A stretch of DNA of 64,000 nt from Dromiciops gliroides (Eukaryota; Chordata; Mammalia; Microbiotheria; Microbiotheriidae). Below are positions 1 to 9,370 of the stretch, one piece after another. The stretch spans positions 52,359,143 through 52,423,142 of the forward strand of contig NC_057867.1 of NCBI RefSeq assembly GCF_019393635.1, in the 5' to 3' direction. The translations under genes were made by a program, and so were the position numbers. The first letter of the stretch is position 1, and every line of letters starts with the position of its first letter. Below the pieces are notes generated by a model. That model was not told the origin of the DNA. It made no database searches and was given only the letters and a program-made list of their open reading frames with translations.

Positions 1-1311
1 CACACTATGGTCTGGAAATCATGGTAACACACCAGCCCCTTTCAAGTTTTCCAAAAGGCCAAAAATTAGCCCCCTATAGGCACCTGCATCCAGTTGTGTC
101 AGGGATAGTTTGCTGTGCTCTATCTACAACCTGCCAGTGGGGTCCTCCCCTCCAGTTCATTTCGGCAAAAAAAGGTTTCCTGGAATATTCTTTGTCTTTC
201 AAATGAAGGGGGAGGGGAGAAACAGATGGAAAGGAGAGGACAGGACAGGACCTGACCAGGGGGTGGGCCCTGTTTCCTAGTTCCTCTCTTGACTGTTACT
301 GCTGTCTCTAGTCTAAACTTGAGTTTGGTCCCCAAACCTGAGGCAGCTATAGAGTGAACAGATCGGGGCCAATTCCCCTCCTCCCCAATCCTGTAATATT
401 TCCTTCCAAACCTTCTCCTTGCTAAGTGGAGGAGACAGCTGGGGCGGGGTGGGGTGGGGTACAACCAGAGAGGCCTTCAGGGAGGTGCCTCCTCCAGTTT
501 TGGAGGATCATAGAATTTGGATATGGAAGGGACCTTGGAGGTTATCTGCTTCAACATTCCACAGAAATTTATGGATGAAGTTTGTTGGGGTGAAGGGCAT
601 CAGCTGAAGGTAGCAGAACCTGTGGGAGTCTAGAGGCCTCCGTTTTCTTCTCCGGAAAATGAGGCAGTTGAACTCAATCAGGGATTTTTAAGAGGTCAGT
701 GGATAGATTTCAGGAGTCTGAGAACAGGGATGGGAGAAAATGATATCTTTTTTGTCACTAAAGTCTAATGAAAATGTAGCAAATGGGATTCTCAGAAGGG
801 GGGGTGGCTAGCTTGTCCAGGACACACAAGAGAGGTTAAGATGCCATCCTAACAGGTTCTTGAGGGCCTTTCTAGCACCAAATCCTAGGATACCAATTAA
901 AGGGTTCTTGGGAGCTCACGGCAGCTTGAAGAGGTCCTTTTTACAAAGTCTCCCCTCTGCTTACAAGCCAGTAACTCTCCTCCCCTCCAAGGCATCTTCT
1001 AGCTACCCTAGATGTTCAACATTTCAGTGGATCTGCAAATCAATGACCGTTGGCAAGGAAGAGCAGGGAAGGGCTTTAAGCTGGGGATCCCACCCAGGGC
1101 AGGGGCTGTGGAGATAGAGTGACTGCCCAGCCTTCTTCAGTGAGAAATCCGCCCAGTTTTCTTTGTTGCTGTGCTTATTGGTGTTTCATGATGACCTCAT
1201 AGCCTGGGAGAAGGCTTGTATTGGCCAGTGGGAATAGGGCAGGGCTGACAGCAGTAAGCGCGGGTTTGTGTTAGGAAGGCATGCTGTCTAGTGTTCCCTT
1301 AAGATAGTTTG
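1..1311. other. Non-coding flank, probably intron of the minus-strand ZIC-like gene
   Basis: I read this stretch on the minus strand for an exon encoding ZIC zinc fingers 4-5 and found none. A short old repeat at about 505-600 ('catagaatttgg ... gaagggacc') resembles the MIR3/Ther-type elements that recur later in the window. The rest holds no recognisable gene. If the ZIC-like gene has its second exon to the left of the window, this is intron 1 (inference). Confidence 0.5.
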
Positions 1312-1440
1312 GGGGGGCAGCTAGGTGGTGCAGTGGATGGAGCACCGGCCCTGGAGTCAGGAGTACCTGAGTTCACTTACTAGCTGTGTGACCCTGAGCA
1401 AGTCACTTAACCCCAATTGCCTCACTAAAAAAAAAAAAAA
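1312..1440 (+). repeat. CORE-SINE (WSINE1/MAR1-type)
   Basis: It has the standard 'cagctaggtggtgcagtgga' head, a core 'agctgtgtgaccctgagcaa' and a 3' A-run. It is missing part of the middle compared with other copies. The family name is from memory; the family resemblance is seen directly. Confidence 0.9.
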
Positions 1441-1689
1441 GAGTTTGGGAAGCAAAATGAAACTGAACAAAACTGAATCCGCTTCCCTGCCCCCATCACA
1501 AATATTAGGGCTTCTCAGTAACTGATGTGGCAGTACTTAAGTCCTAGGGAAATTTAAATCCTAGAGGAAAAGAGGCGTTCTGGGCTTACCATTCTCTGGT
1601 GCCTCTATTTGTACGTATGGGGTACATGTGTACCTCATGCTCAGCACCTCTGAGTGTGTGTAAGGGAGAGATGAAAGAAGGAAGAAAAT

Positions 1690-1935
1690 AAGCATTCATT
1701 AAATGCCTACTACATGCCAGACACTATCCTAAGCACTTTATAAATCTTAACTCGTTTGATCCTCACATCAACCCTGGGAGGTAGATGCTGTTAATCCCTA
1801 CTTTACAGATGAGAAAAATAGAGGTTAAGTGACTTGCCCAGGGTCACACAGTAACTGTCTGAGGCTAGATCTGAACTCAGGTCTTCTGGGACTCCAGACT
1901 CAGTTCTCTAGTTACTGTGCTACCTAGCTAGTTGC
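1690..1935 (-). repeat. MIR-type CORE-SINE remnant
   Basis: In reverse orientation it reads 'ctactacatgccagacac', then 'ctttacagatgagaaaaa', then 'gtgacttgcccagggtcaca'. This is the usual order of an antisense MIR element. Its divergence suggests an old insertion. Confidence 0.8.
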
Positions 1936-2041
1936 CCAGGGCTGCCTCTGGGTAATCACTTGGAAATGTGATATAGTAAGAATACTGAAACACCTAGTAA
2001 CAGGCACTACCATGTTCCCATGACTTATCAAAAAAGCAGCT

Positions 2042-2197
2042 AGGGGCAGCTAGGTGGCACAGTGGATAGAGCACTAGCCCTGGATTCAGGAGGACCTGAG
2101 TTCAAATCCAGTCTCAGACACTTGACACTTACTAGCTGTGTGACCCTGGGCAAGTCACTTAACCCCAATTGCCTCACCCCCCTCCCCCAAAAAAGCA
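2042..2197 (+). repeat. CORE-SINE (WSINE1/MAR1-type)
   Basis: A full-length copy from 'ggggcagctaggtggcacag' to 'aaccccaattgcctcacc', ending in a degraded C/A-rich tail. It lies only about 300 bases beyond the splice donor of the minus-strand ZIC-like exon, so it would be intronic there. Confidence 0.9.
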
Positions 2198-2511
2198 CAG
2201 TTTTCCTGGTTAGTCAGAATTGACAGGTAAACAAGATATATGTGCTGGAATTAAAAAGTTCTCTCTAGTGCCCCCCCCCCTCTTCCTCATCCTCTCTCCC
2301 CTTTCTTCCTCTGTCTCTCTCCCCTTTTTCTGGCCCTGTCTCTCCAGCTGGCTCTTTCTCCTCCTTTTTCACTTCATGTCCTTCCCTCCACCTCCCTCAT
2401 TCTTATTCTCTCTCCCTCCCCATCTTGTTCCCCCCACTCCCCACCGAGGCTGAGCTGGCCGGCATCCCAGACCCCAGGAAGGCTCCCTATCAATTGGAAA
2501 CACTAACTAAC
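2198..2511 (-). other. Start of putative intron 1 of the ZIC-like gene
   Basis: On the minus strand the intron begins at 2511 with GTTAGT. A long pyrimidine tract on the plus strand (about 2262-2430, dense in CTCTCC and TCCTC) is purine-rich on the coding strand. No acceptor followed by a finger-4 reading frame is seen here. Confidence 0.5.
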
Positions 2512-3274
2512 CTGTGTGGAACCGGCTATGAATCTTCAAATTCTCCGACCTGGAAAACATTCTCTTGCACCCCGGGAAGGAGCACACGAAGGGTTTCTCC
2601 CCTGTGTGCACACGGATGTGGTTGACCAGTTTGTACCTGGCCTTAAAGGGCTGGTCCTGGCGAGGACAGCCCAACCAGTGGCACTCGTGAAGGGCCTGCT
2701 CGGCTCCTCCGACGTGTTCCCCGAGGATGTGTCTCACAAACTCGGGCATGGAGCCGAAGACTTGGGAACAAGGCTCCTCACCCATATGGCCATCGGGGCC
2801 AGTGGCCCAGCGGCAGGGGAATTGAAGCCCGAGGGGCTGGCCCTGGGTGCCAAGGCCCGGTTTATGCTGAGCTGCCCGCTGGGCCCGGAAGCGGATGCTG
2901 CTGCGGACCGACTGGGAGGAAACGACCGAGGCTGAGCTGGAGGCCTGGCCTCCCGAGGAGGAGCAGACCGAGGCAAGGGACCGACTGGAGCTGGGGGACC
3001 GGCTGGAAACGGGGGACCGAGTGAGGCCCGCAGACCGAGTAGAGCCGGGAGATCTGGTGGAGCCGCGGGACCGCGTGGAGCCCGGGGACTGGGTGGGACC
3101 CGGCTCGGGCCTGTCCTGATCCCTGGTCCTGAGCCTCAGTCTCTGCTTGTAGGGTGAGAAAGGCCCTCCCGAGGTACCGGGCTCTGAGGGTTGCCTGCGC
3201 TTAGAGGCCCCGCTGGTCCCCGGGGAGCTGGTCCCCAGGGAGCTGGGGGAGCTCCCCTCCGCGACGCTCGCCAT
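2512..3274 (-). CDS. ZIC-family zinc finger transcription factor, exon 1 (candidate ZIC6, partner of ZIC3)
   Basis: The exon encodes 254 residues plus one base. Start: ATG with A at -3 and G at +4, and an in-frame TAA four codons upstream. Residues 1-150 are Ser/Pro/Arg/Gly-rich, with hexapeptide repeats of the SPGSTRS kind at about 62-100. Fingers: ZF1 (C154, W156, C169, H182, H187), ZF2 (C198, W200, C203, H219, H223), ZF3 (C231, C236, H249, H253). The CxW tryptophans of ZF1 and ZF2 are the ZIC/GLI tandem CWCH2 signature. The stretch [16 protein letters not shown] matches ZIC3 exactly; by hand I count about 58 identities in about 100 residues across ZF1-3. The exon ends CACAG/GTTAGT after HTG in phase 1, the same splice point as ZIC3 exon 1. 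The ZOC motif of ZIC1-3 and the His/Ala tracts are absent. Likely a nuclear DNA-binding protein. Exons for ZF4-5 are not in the window. Family assignment is firm; ZIC6 orthology rests on synteny and is inferred. A decaying gene is the alternative. Confidence 0.88.
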
Positions 3275-3770
3275 GATGGAGCTTTAGGGGAAGGGGAGAG
3301 AAAGGGAAAATCAAGGCCAAAGGCAGAGTGAGGAGCGGGGGGGGGGGAAGTTAGGGAATTCTCCAAGGGATCCGAACCCCGGGGTTCCAGCCCCTCACCC
3401 CAGCCCAGCCCAGCCCACCTCGACCCTCCTTTACACACGCACTTGGGCGAGCGCGTCTCTCGAAGCTCTGCGGAAATGGGAGGGAAAAGGAGACGCCCGC
3501 AGGGCACCACGCATTACTCAGGTCTAAGGGGAACAGCGCCACCTCTGGGCTCCGAGCGAAGCCAGGCTTCCGGGGGCAACGCCTCCCAGGGAGCTGGGCC
3601 CCTGGCACTAGTACGGGGCGGCGCCGAGCCGGCCCACCAGATGCCGCCATCCACATCCGAGGCGACGCTCCCGAGACAAAGCAGCGACGCACGACACTCG
3701 GTGGAGCCGTCAGGCGCCCGAACGTTGGGGGGCGCGCGCGCTACTGGACGCTCTTCCCTCCACATTCAAA
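2600..3770. other. CpG island over the ZIC-like exon and its 5' leader
   Basis: CG dinucleotides are dense from the finger-coding part through the leader, for example 'ggggggcgcgcgcgctactg' near 3727-3746, and drop away beyond about 3770. The leader contains a G-run at about 3338-3347. A CpG island over the 5' end is usual for ZIC genes and argues against a dead retrocopy. Confidence 0.7.
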
Positions 3771-3814
3771 CCCCTTAAAGTGATGGCAAAAATGCATCAA
3801 AACATGCTACGGGG

Positions 3815-3871
3815 TGATATATAAAAGCACAGCAGGACGAGCTGCTTTCCAAAAGGGGGCTCCCTGATTGG
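3815..3871 (-). promoter_or_regulatory. Candidate promoter of the ZIC-like gene (inverted CCAAT plus TATA-like)
   Basis: On the minus strand a CCAAT box (plus-strand ATTGG at 3867-3871) lies about 40 bases upstream of an AT-rich TATA-like element (plus-strand tatataaaag at 3818-3827). A start near 3790 would give a leader of about 515 bases to the ATG at 3274. The same element also reads as a good TATA box for plus-strand transcription, so direction is not certain. Confidence 0.4.
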
Positions 3872-3879
3872 CCAGGCCG

Positions 3880-4180
3880 GGGCGTGATTGACAAGAGCTT
3901 AGTTTGGTAAAGAGAAGACACGCAAGCTGTCACAGCGGGGTCTCCTTTCTAAACTATATCACACTAGCCTTTGAAAAGCGCCGCACACTAGAAGGAAATA
4001 GCGTTTCACGGCTCGCTGTATGGTGCGATGACATTTCTTTAAAACGCAGCGGAGATCAAAAAGGGGAGAGCGAGAAATAAAATGTATTGCAAACACAATG
4101 TTTTAATTAGTTTATTCTGCGCGCCAGCTTTTGTCTGGCCCCGACATTGCGGCTTCCCCTTTAATTAAGCAGTACCTCCC
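3880..4180. promoter_or_regulatory. Repeat-free AT/CG mosaic, candidate conserved regulatory element
   Basis: Immediately upstream of the candidate promoter, this block has TAATTA-type homeodomain sites ('tttaattagttt' near 4103 and 'tttaattaagc' near 4161), a 'gcgcgcc' motif, and no repeat similarity. Its mixed composition resembles vertebrate developmental enhancers. Conservation cannot be tested here. Confidence 0.3.
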
Positions 4181-5007
4181 CCCTCCCCCTCAACCCCTTG
4201 GCGACCACGAGGCACAGACCCCCATTCCGTGCTTCGGGGGCAAGGGATGAGAAATTGTCATCCACTGGGTGGAAACTGGAGGTGGTATCCCCCACCAACC
4301 CCCACTCCTCACGGTAACCAAGGAAGGGCTACCACATGAAGCCAGAAAGCCCCTTTCCCATAGAGCTCCAGAGATGGGAAGGTGGGGTGGGGTGGGGTAG
4401 GGTAAACGGAAATTCCCCTGGGGTCCACCTTCCCAGCCTAAGGAGACCCAGTGGTTCCCCCAGAGGCCAAAGGAACTTCCCGGATGAGAGTTCTCAGAGA
4501 GGGAGCCAAGGGACAGACCCAGGAATGGCCTTGTTCCCTAAGCCAGGAATGCCCCATCCAGTAGAAAAAAGGCTTGCAGTTTAAGAATTGCACTTCTCTT
4601 TCTTTCCCATCCTTGTCTTTTTAGAAGGTTGATGGGGGGTTGGTGGTAGGGAAAGGCTCCAAGAGCCACAAGCCTCCCCGCCTCCATTTCATCCCCTACC
4701 TTGGGTTTTGGCCTTTGGGGAAATAAAACATCTCCAAGACACCAAACACCCTGTGACTCAGGCTCCTCATGAGGAGAAAATGGAAGTGAAATGGATATCG
4801 TTCTGCAAAGACTGATTTCCTCCTATTAACCATATGCCCTTTCAGGCCTTTGCAGGGTAAATCCTTAAGGACCCAGAGATAAAGCTAGGGCAGAACACCC
4901 TGGATAGTTATTGATTATCCCAGGGAAATACACCTAGGCTTTCTGACTCAGGTCCATACACTGCTCCCAGAAAGCCCTGCAGTCCCATGGGGATTGTTAT
5001 TTTTTTT
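4181..5007. other. Intergenic, nothing recognised
   Basis: C-rich and G-rich short runs occur, including repeated GGGGT near 4382-4402. I see no coding signature, RNA gene or transposon of recognisable type. Confidence 0.5.
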
Positions 5008-5009
5008 TA

Positions 5010-5178
5010 TATATATATTTTTTTTTAGTGAGGCAATTGGGGTTAAGTGACTTGCCCAGGGTCACACAGCTAGTAAGTGTTAAATGTCTGAGGCCGGATT
5101 TGAACTCAGGTCCTCCTGACTCCAGGGCCGGTGCTCTGGCCGGTGCTCTATCCACTGCGCCACCTAGCTGCCCCCCCC
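5010..5178 (-). repeat. CORE-SINE (WSINE1/MAR1-type)
   Basis: Reverse orientation: T-run, 'gtgaggcaattggggttaag', 'agtgacttgcccagggtcac', ending 'cacctagctgcc' and a C-run. The 'ggccggtgctct' segment near the end is partly duplicated. The inverted A-tail carries a short TA run. Confidence 0.9.
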
Positions 5179-5287
5179 CCCCCCGTGGGGATTGTTACCA
5201 GCCCAATCTGCTTCTAAACCCTGGCCCCACTCTTCCAGTTGGATGACTCACTTAGTTTAGGAGACTTTTTAAAAATGTGTATTGTAG

Positions 5288-5457
5288 GGGCGGCTAGGTG
5301 GCACAGTGGATAAAGCACCAGCCCTGGATTCAGGAGTTCCTGAGTTCAAATCTGGCCTCAGATACTTGACTCTTACTAGCTGTGTGAACTTGGGCAAGTC
5401 ACTTAACCCCCATTGCCCCACAAAAAACAAAACAAACAAAAAAAAACCCAACACAAT
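5288..5457 (+). repeat. CORE-SINE with a perfect 17-bp target site duplication
   Basis: A full-length copy from 'gggcggctaggtggcacagt' to an A-rich tail of the CAAAAAACAAAAC kind. The 17-base sequence aaaaatgtgtattgtag flanks it at 5271-5287 and 5458-5474 without mismatch, showing L1-type target-primed insertion and a fairly recent date. Confidence 0.95.
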
Positions 5458-5474
5458 AAAAATGTGTATTGTAG

Positions 5475-7449
5475 AGGAGGAGGAGGAAAAAAAGAATGAT
5501 GGTGGTGGTAGTAATGGTGATGGTAATGGTGATAAACCAAGTGGCATTTGATTTGCTGATTCTTTGCTGAAAAGGGGAGAATTGGTCAAATGCAAACCTG
5601 AAGAGGCTGGTGGGAGAAGAAAAGATATGTGTGGCCTTTCCTTATAGGAAGAGAACATCTGATTGTCCTCTTCATAAAAATCTAATGATTGGGGGTGGGG
5701 GCAGGTCCCAGGAGTCTTCTTTTATGGGAAGCTATTGACAAGCATAGAAGACACCACCTCTGCCCAAATGGGAGCATTTGGGACTCAAGCCTGAGGCCTC
5801 ATTGGATCAGTCTTGGGGACAAGGCCAAACCACAAAAGGGAGTAGGGGAGAGGGCAGGGGAAACTGAGTAATTAATTCCTCAGTCCAACCTTCTACCCAG
5901 AGAAAAGTTTTATTCTGACCCATGTCTGTCAAGGAAAGGAATCTGGGAACTCCTGTGAACTGTGGGAGAAAATGCCAATAGAGAGAGGCCCCAGAGAGGT
6001 TGACCACCTACCAGGCAGAACAGTCTCCAACCTGCTTTCCTTTAAAAAAAAAACAAAAAAACGTAAGCAGCAGTGCCTGCCTTAGAAAAGAAGGTAGCAC
6101 AGCTTAGTCATTCCCACTGGCATTATTTGCTAACACATCTTTCTGAGTATCAGGTCAAGAAGTCCATTTGACATCCCATGGATGAAGCTTCTCCACAGGA
6201 GGCACACGATCCCAAAACTGCCACTGCAAACACCTTGACTTATGGGGGCTCTTTAAAACATCACACACCATCACTTGGCAGTAAAAACATGATCATTTCA
6301 TAGGTTGTTTCTAGCATTCAGGAAACACAGTTTTTAAAATAAGGCCAGAGAATGCTTTTGCCATTTCATTTTTCTTTTCTTTTGGGGAGGGAGTTACTTC
6401 TTCTTTCATGGAATTACTCATAACTGGCCTACATAAGAGAATCCATCAACAAGAACTGGCTCCCATGTGGCATAGCAATCCCTCTCCACTCCCTATATGC
6501 ATCTACTAGAGCCCAGGGTTCAGGTCAGCCCCCTAACTAGAGTTAGCATCTTCCTTCCTATTATTCCTAGGCCTGGAATGGGAAAGTGGGGTCAAGGCAT
6601 CCAGTCCAGACCCCTCCAAGACACAATGTCCAAATCCGGCCTGAGAAGTCTGGGAGACTGAAACTGAAAATGAACAATAAGCAATAAACTGCTCACAGGA
6701 AATGGTCAGAAGTGGAATTTAATGGATGAAAACTCCCTTCCCCCACAAAAAAAGGGAAAATAAAAAGAGCCACAGCTACCTCTAACAGTGTCCTTTGGGA
6801 TATGTCAGAGATATTGCAATGACAGCACAGCCAGACTAAATCAAGCACAATTGAGAAACAGGCATATCTTTTGAAAATGCACCTCTAATCCTTCAGATAA
6901 TCAACAAGGTGTTTGGAAAATGTATACTTGGGCATTTAGCAATTCCAGCATTTCCTCTCAGCATTTCCTCTCTTCTCTATTTTGCAGGTACTTGGGAAAC
7001 AGATGCTCAAACCAGCTCAACCTGCTTGGGGTAAGGGATGGGTGGGAGGGGCTGACAAACCAGCTAGGGGAAAAGATAGCTAGCATAATTACAATGCCTA
7101 AAGCTCTCTGCTAAAAGATTCTGTAGGTAAAACAGATACTGTTATCACTCAGCCTCTCCCTTTGACTTCACAAGCTCAGAGAGAGATTAACTGTGGAGTA
7201 GTAGGGTCAGAGAGCCAGTCCCCTATTTTCAAGACATCGATGCCCTTTGTAGCTATTCAAAAATTTGGAAAGGCATAGAATGTCCTTGTTTTGTCGACCC
7301 AGAACCCACAGACTGGGTCAGTGAGAGAAGCTAAATTTGTTGTGGGAGCAGAAACCAGAGGAGGAGAAGAAAAAAAGGAAGATCAGATTGGCAAATATGA
7401 CCAAATTAAAAAATAGTAAATGATGGAGGGGCTGTCAGAAGACAGGCAC
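5475..7449. other. Intergenic, nothing recognised
   Basis: This stretch holds trinucleotide-like purine runs near 5475-5540 ('gaggaggaggaaaaaaagaa', 'ggtggtggtag') and an A-run at about 6043-6061. No exon, RNA gene or confidently classified repeat is visible. It begins the zone without young SINEs. Confidence 0.5.
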
Positions 7450-8070
7450 ATTAATGCATTGCGCATTGAGCCAACTCTTCTGGAAGACCATTCGGAATTC
7501 TATTTTAAATACTACTCAACTACCCCACTGATACAACTACTGGGCATATGCCCCAGGGAGGTCAAAGACAACGAGAAAGGTTTCATATGTCCAGAATTTT
7601 TTATAACTGCACTGTTTGTATTGACACAGAACTGGAAGGAAAGCAGATGCCCACTGATTGGGAAATGGCTGAACAAAATTTGATATAAGGATGTAATAGA
7701 ATATTCTTGTGCCATAAGGAATTATGAACATGAAAAATTCAAAGAAACTTGGGAAGACTTGTATGAACTGACACAAAGCAAAGTAAATGGAACAGGAGAA
7801 CAGTTTATTAAAAAATCCCAACAACGTAAAGGAAAACAACATCGAAAGCCTTCAGAATTCTGATCACTGAAGTGACTACTTCAGAGGACTAAGGAAGAAG
7901 CCTACCCTGGGACTCTAAGCAGAGGAGCGGTGAGTGAAGAATGAAGCATGCTCTCTGAGACATAGTCATCATGTTTATCTCTTTTACTTAACTACACTTT
8001 GTTTTGATAAGAGTACAGATTTGAGGGATGTCCTCATTGGTGGGGAAGTAACAATGAAAGAAAAGAGTTC
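7450..8070 (+). mobile_element. L1 LINE fragment, ORF2 3' end, degraded
   Basis: Translation around 7510-7690 gives STTPLIQLLGICPREVKDNE and FITALFVLTQNWK, the degraded equivalent of the L1 ORF2 C-terminal segment (compare IPFDPAIPLLG and IFVAALYVVARNW in the copy near 46.4 kb). A stop follows NKI, and the frame is lost later. It is 5'-truncated and inactive. The 3' boundary is approximate. Confidence 0.7.
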
Positions 8071-9370
8071 TGATAAAATATTTATTTTTTCAAAGGTTGA
8101 GGAGGAGAAAAGGGGGCGGGGAGAGGATTTCCTCCCTTTTGATAACCACAAACTCTCCAAGCTTTGGAAAGGGGGAGGTAGGAGTAGAAAGGCAAAGACC
8201 TGTATAGTGCTGGAAATGGAAAAGAGTCCTCAAGGACTCTGCTCCAAGTGTTTTCATTTCTGACTAACCTCCCATGTGAATTTGGATCTATGAGAGAAAC
8301 AGCCCGATCTCTTAGCTGGAATAAAATCAAGATGAGCCTGGATAGAGCTCAGCGAGATATGGGAGTCATTTGTTACGTTTCCTGCCCCAGGCCTCTTTGG
8401 ATTCTTATTTCCCTCTTGGCCTCAGCCTCAGCCTCAAGCATTGAGAGTGGGGACGCAGGGGGTGGGGAGAGGAGACTAGCTTAGGGATAGGAGGTAAATA
8501 TTTATTAGGGTTTGGGATTTCCTAGCTGAGAAACATCTGGGAAGGAATGTGAGGTGATGGATTTGGGGTTGGTGGTAGGAGTAGAGAGAGGGAGCAGACT
8601 AGGGGTCAGATGACTTAGGGGGAAGAAGGGGTTTGAGCTCCACCAGCCTAGTGCAATGTTCAGAGCATGAGGGTACAAGTCAGGGGCCCCTCCCAGCCAA
8701 GAACAAAGGGAAAGTGGCTGGGAGTTGGAAAGAAGAAAGAGAATAGGTTCTGTGTTAGAGGGAAGACGGTAGGAGAGGGAATATGTCTGGTAGGGTAGGT
8801 GCCAAGGTCAAGTGGAAGGGGGCAATTCTTGGAGGACATCTGGAGGTATGGTCTTCAAGCTCTGTTTCAGGCAGAGCTGTTGGTGGCTGACTTCCGGGTT
8901 GTTGTTGACTGGCTAGGGGAGTCTTAGGTTTATTTTTGTCTCTCTTGGTAAAAATGAACAGAGCTTGAGATACTGGTGTACAGGGGGTGTGAATGTGTGT
9001 GTATGTGTATAAGGATAGTCATAAGCTGATATAGACCTCCCTTCCCCAAAGTCAGGCCCTGAGCCCTGGGAAAACTGGTTCAGTGGAGTCTCCTGAACTT
9101 AGAGGAGAAGAGGAAAGAGTGGATCCAGCTGGACAAAGGAAAAACCGAGAGATTCTGCCCACTAGGCAAAGATCTAAGCAAAAATCCTGTTGAATTTCGA
9201 TTGGACTAACTGGCCTTATTGGAAAATGGCCATCAGAGGAGGAGGCGTAAGGCATGTTTATAGGGCGAGTGTTCTGCAACAGGGGGATGGTGAAGATGAA
9301 GGGTGAAGGCGCCCCAAGGCCACTGTTCCTGGGTGTTTCTTGCTTAGACTGAAGGAGCTGAAGGGGCTGA
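8071..9370. other. Intergenic, nothing recognised
   Basis: The sequence is purine-rich (GGGAG and GGTGG runs), with a short (TG)n-like tract at about 8993-9008. I find no coding or RNA gene signature. Confidence 0.5.

Noticed and set aside
2516..3119. Plus-strand open frames over the ZIC-like exon
   Set aside because: They are antisense shadows of a GC-rich repetitive coding exon. The minus strand carries the zinc-finger signature and splice site.
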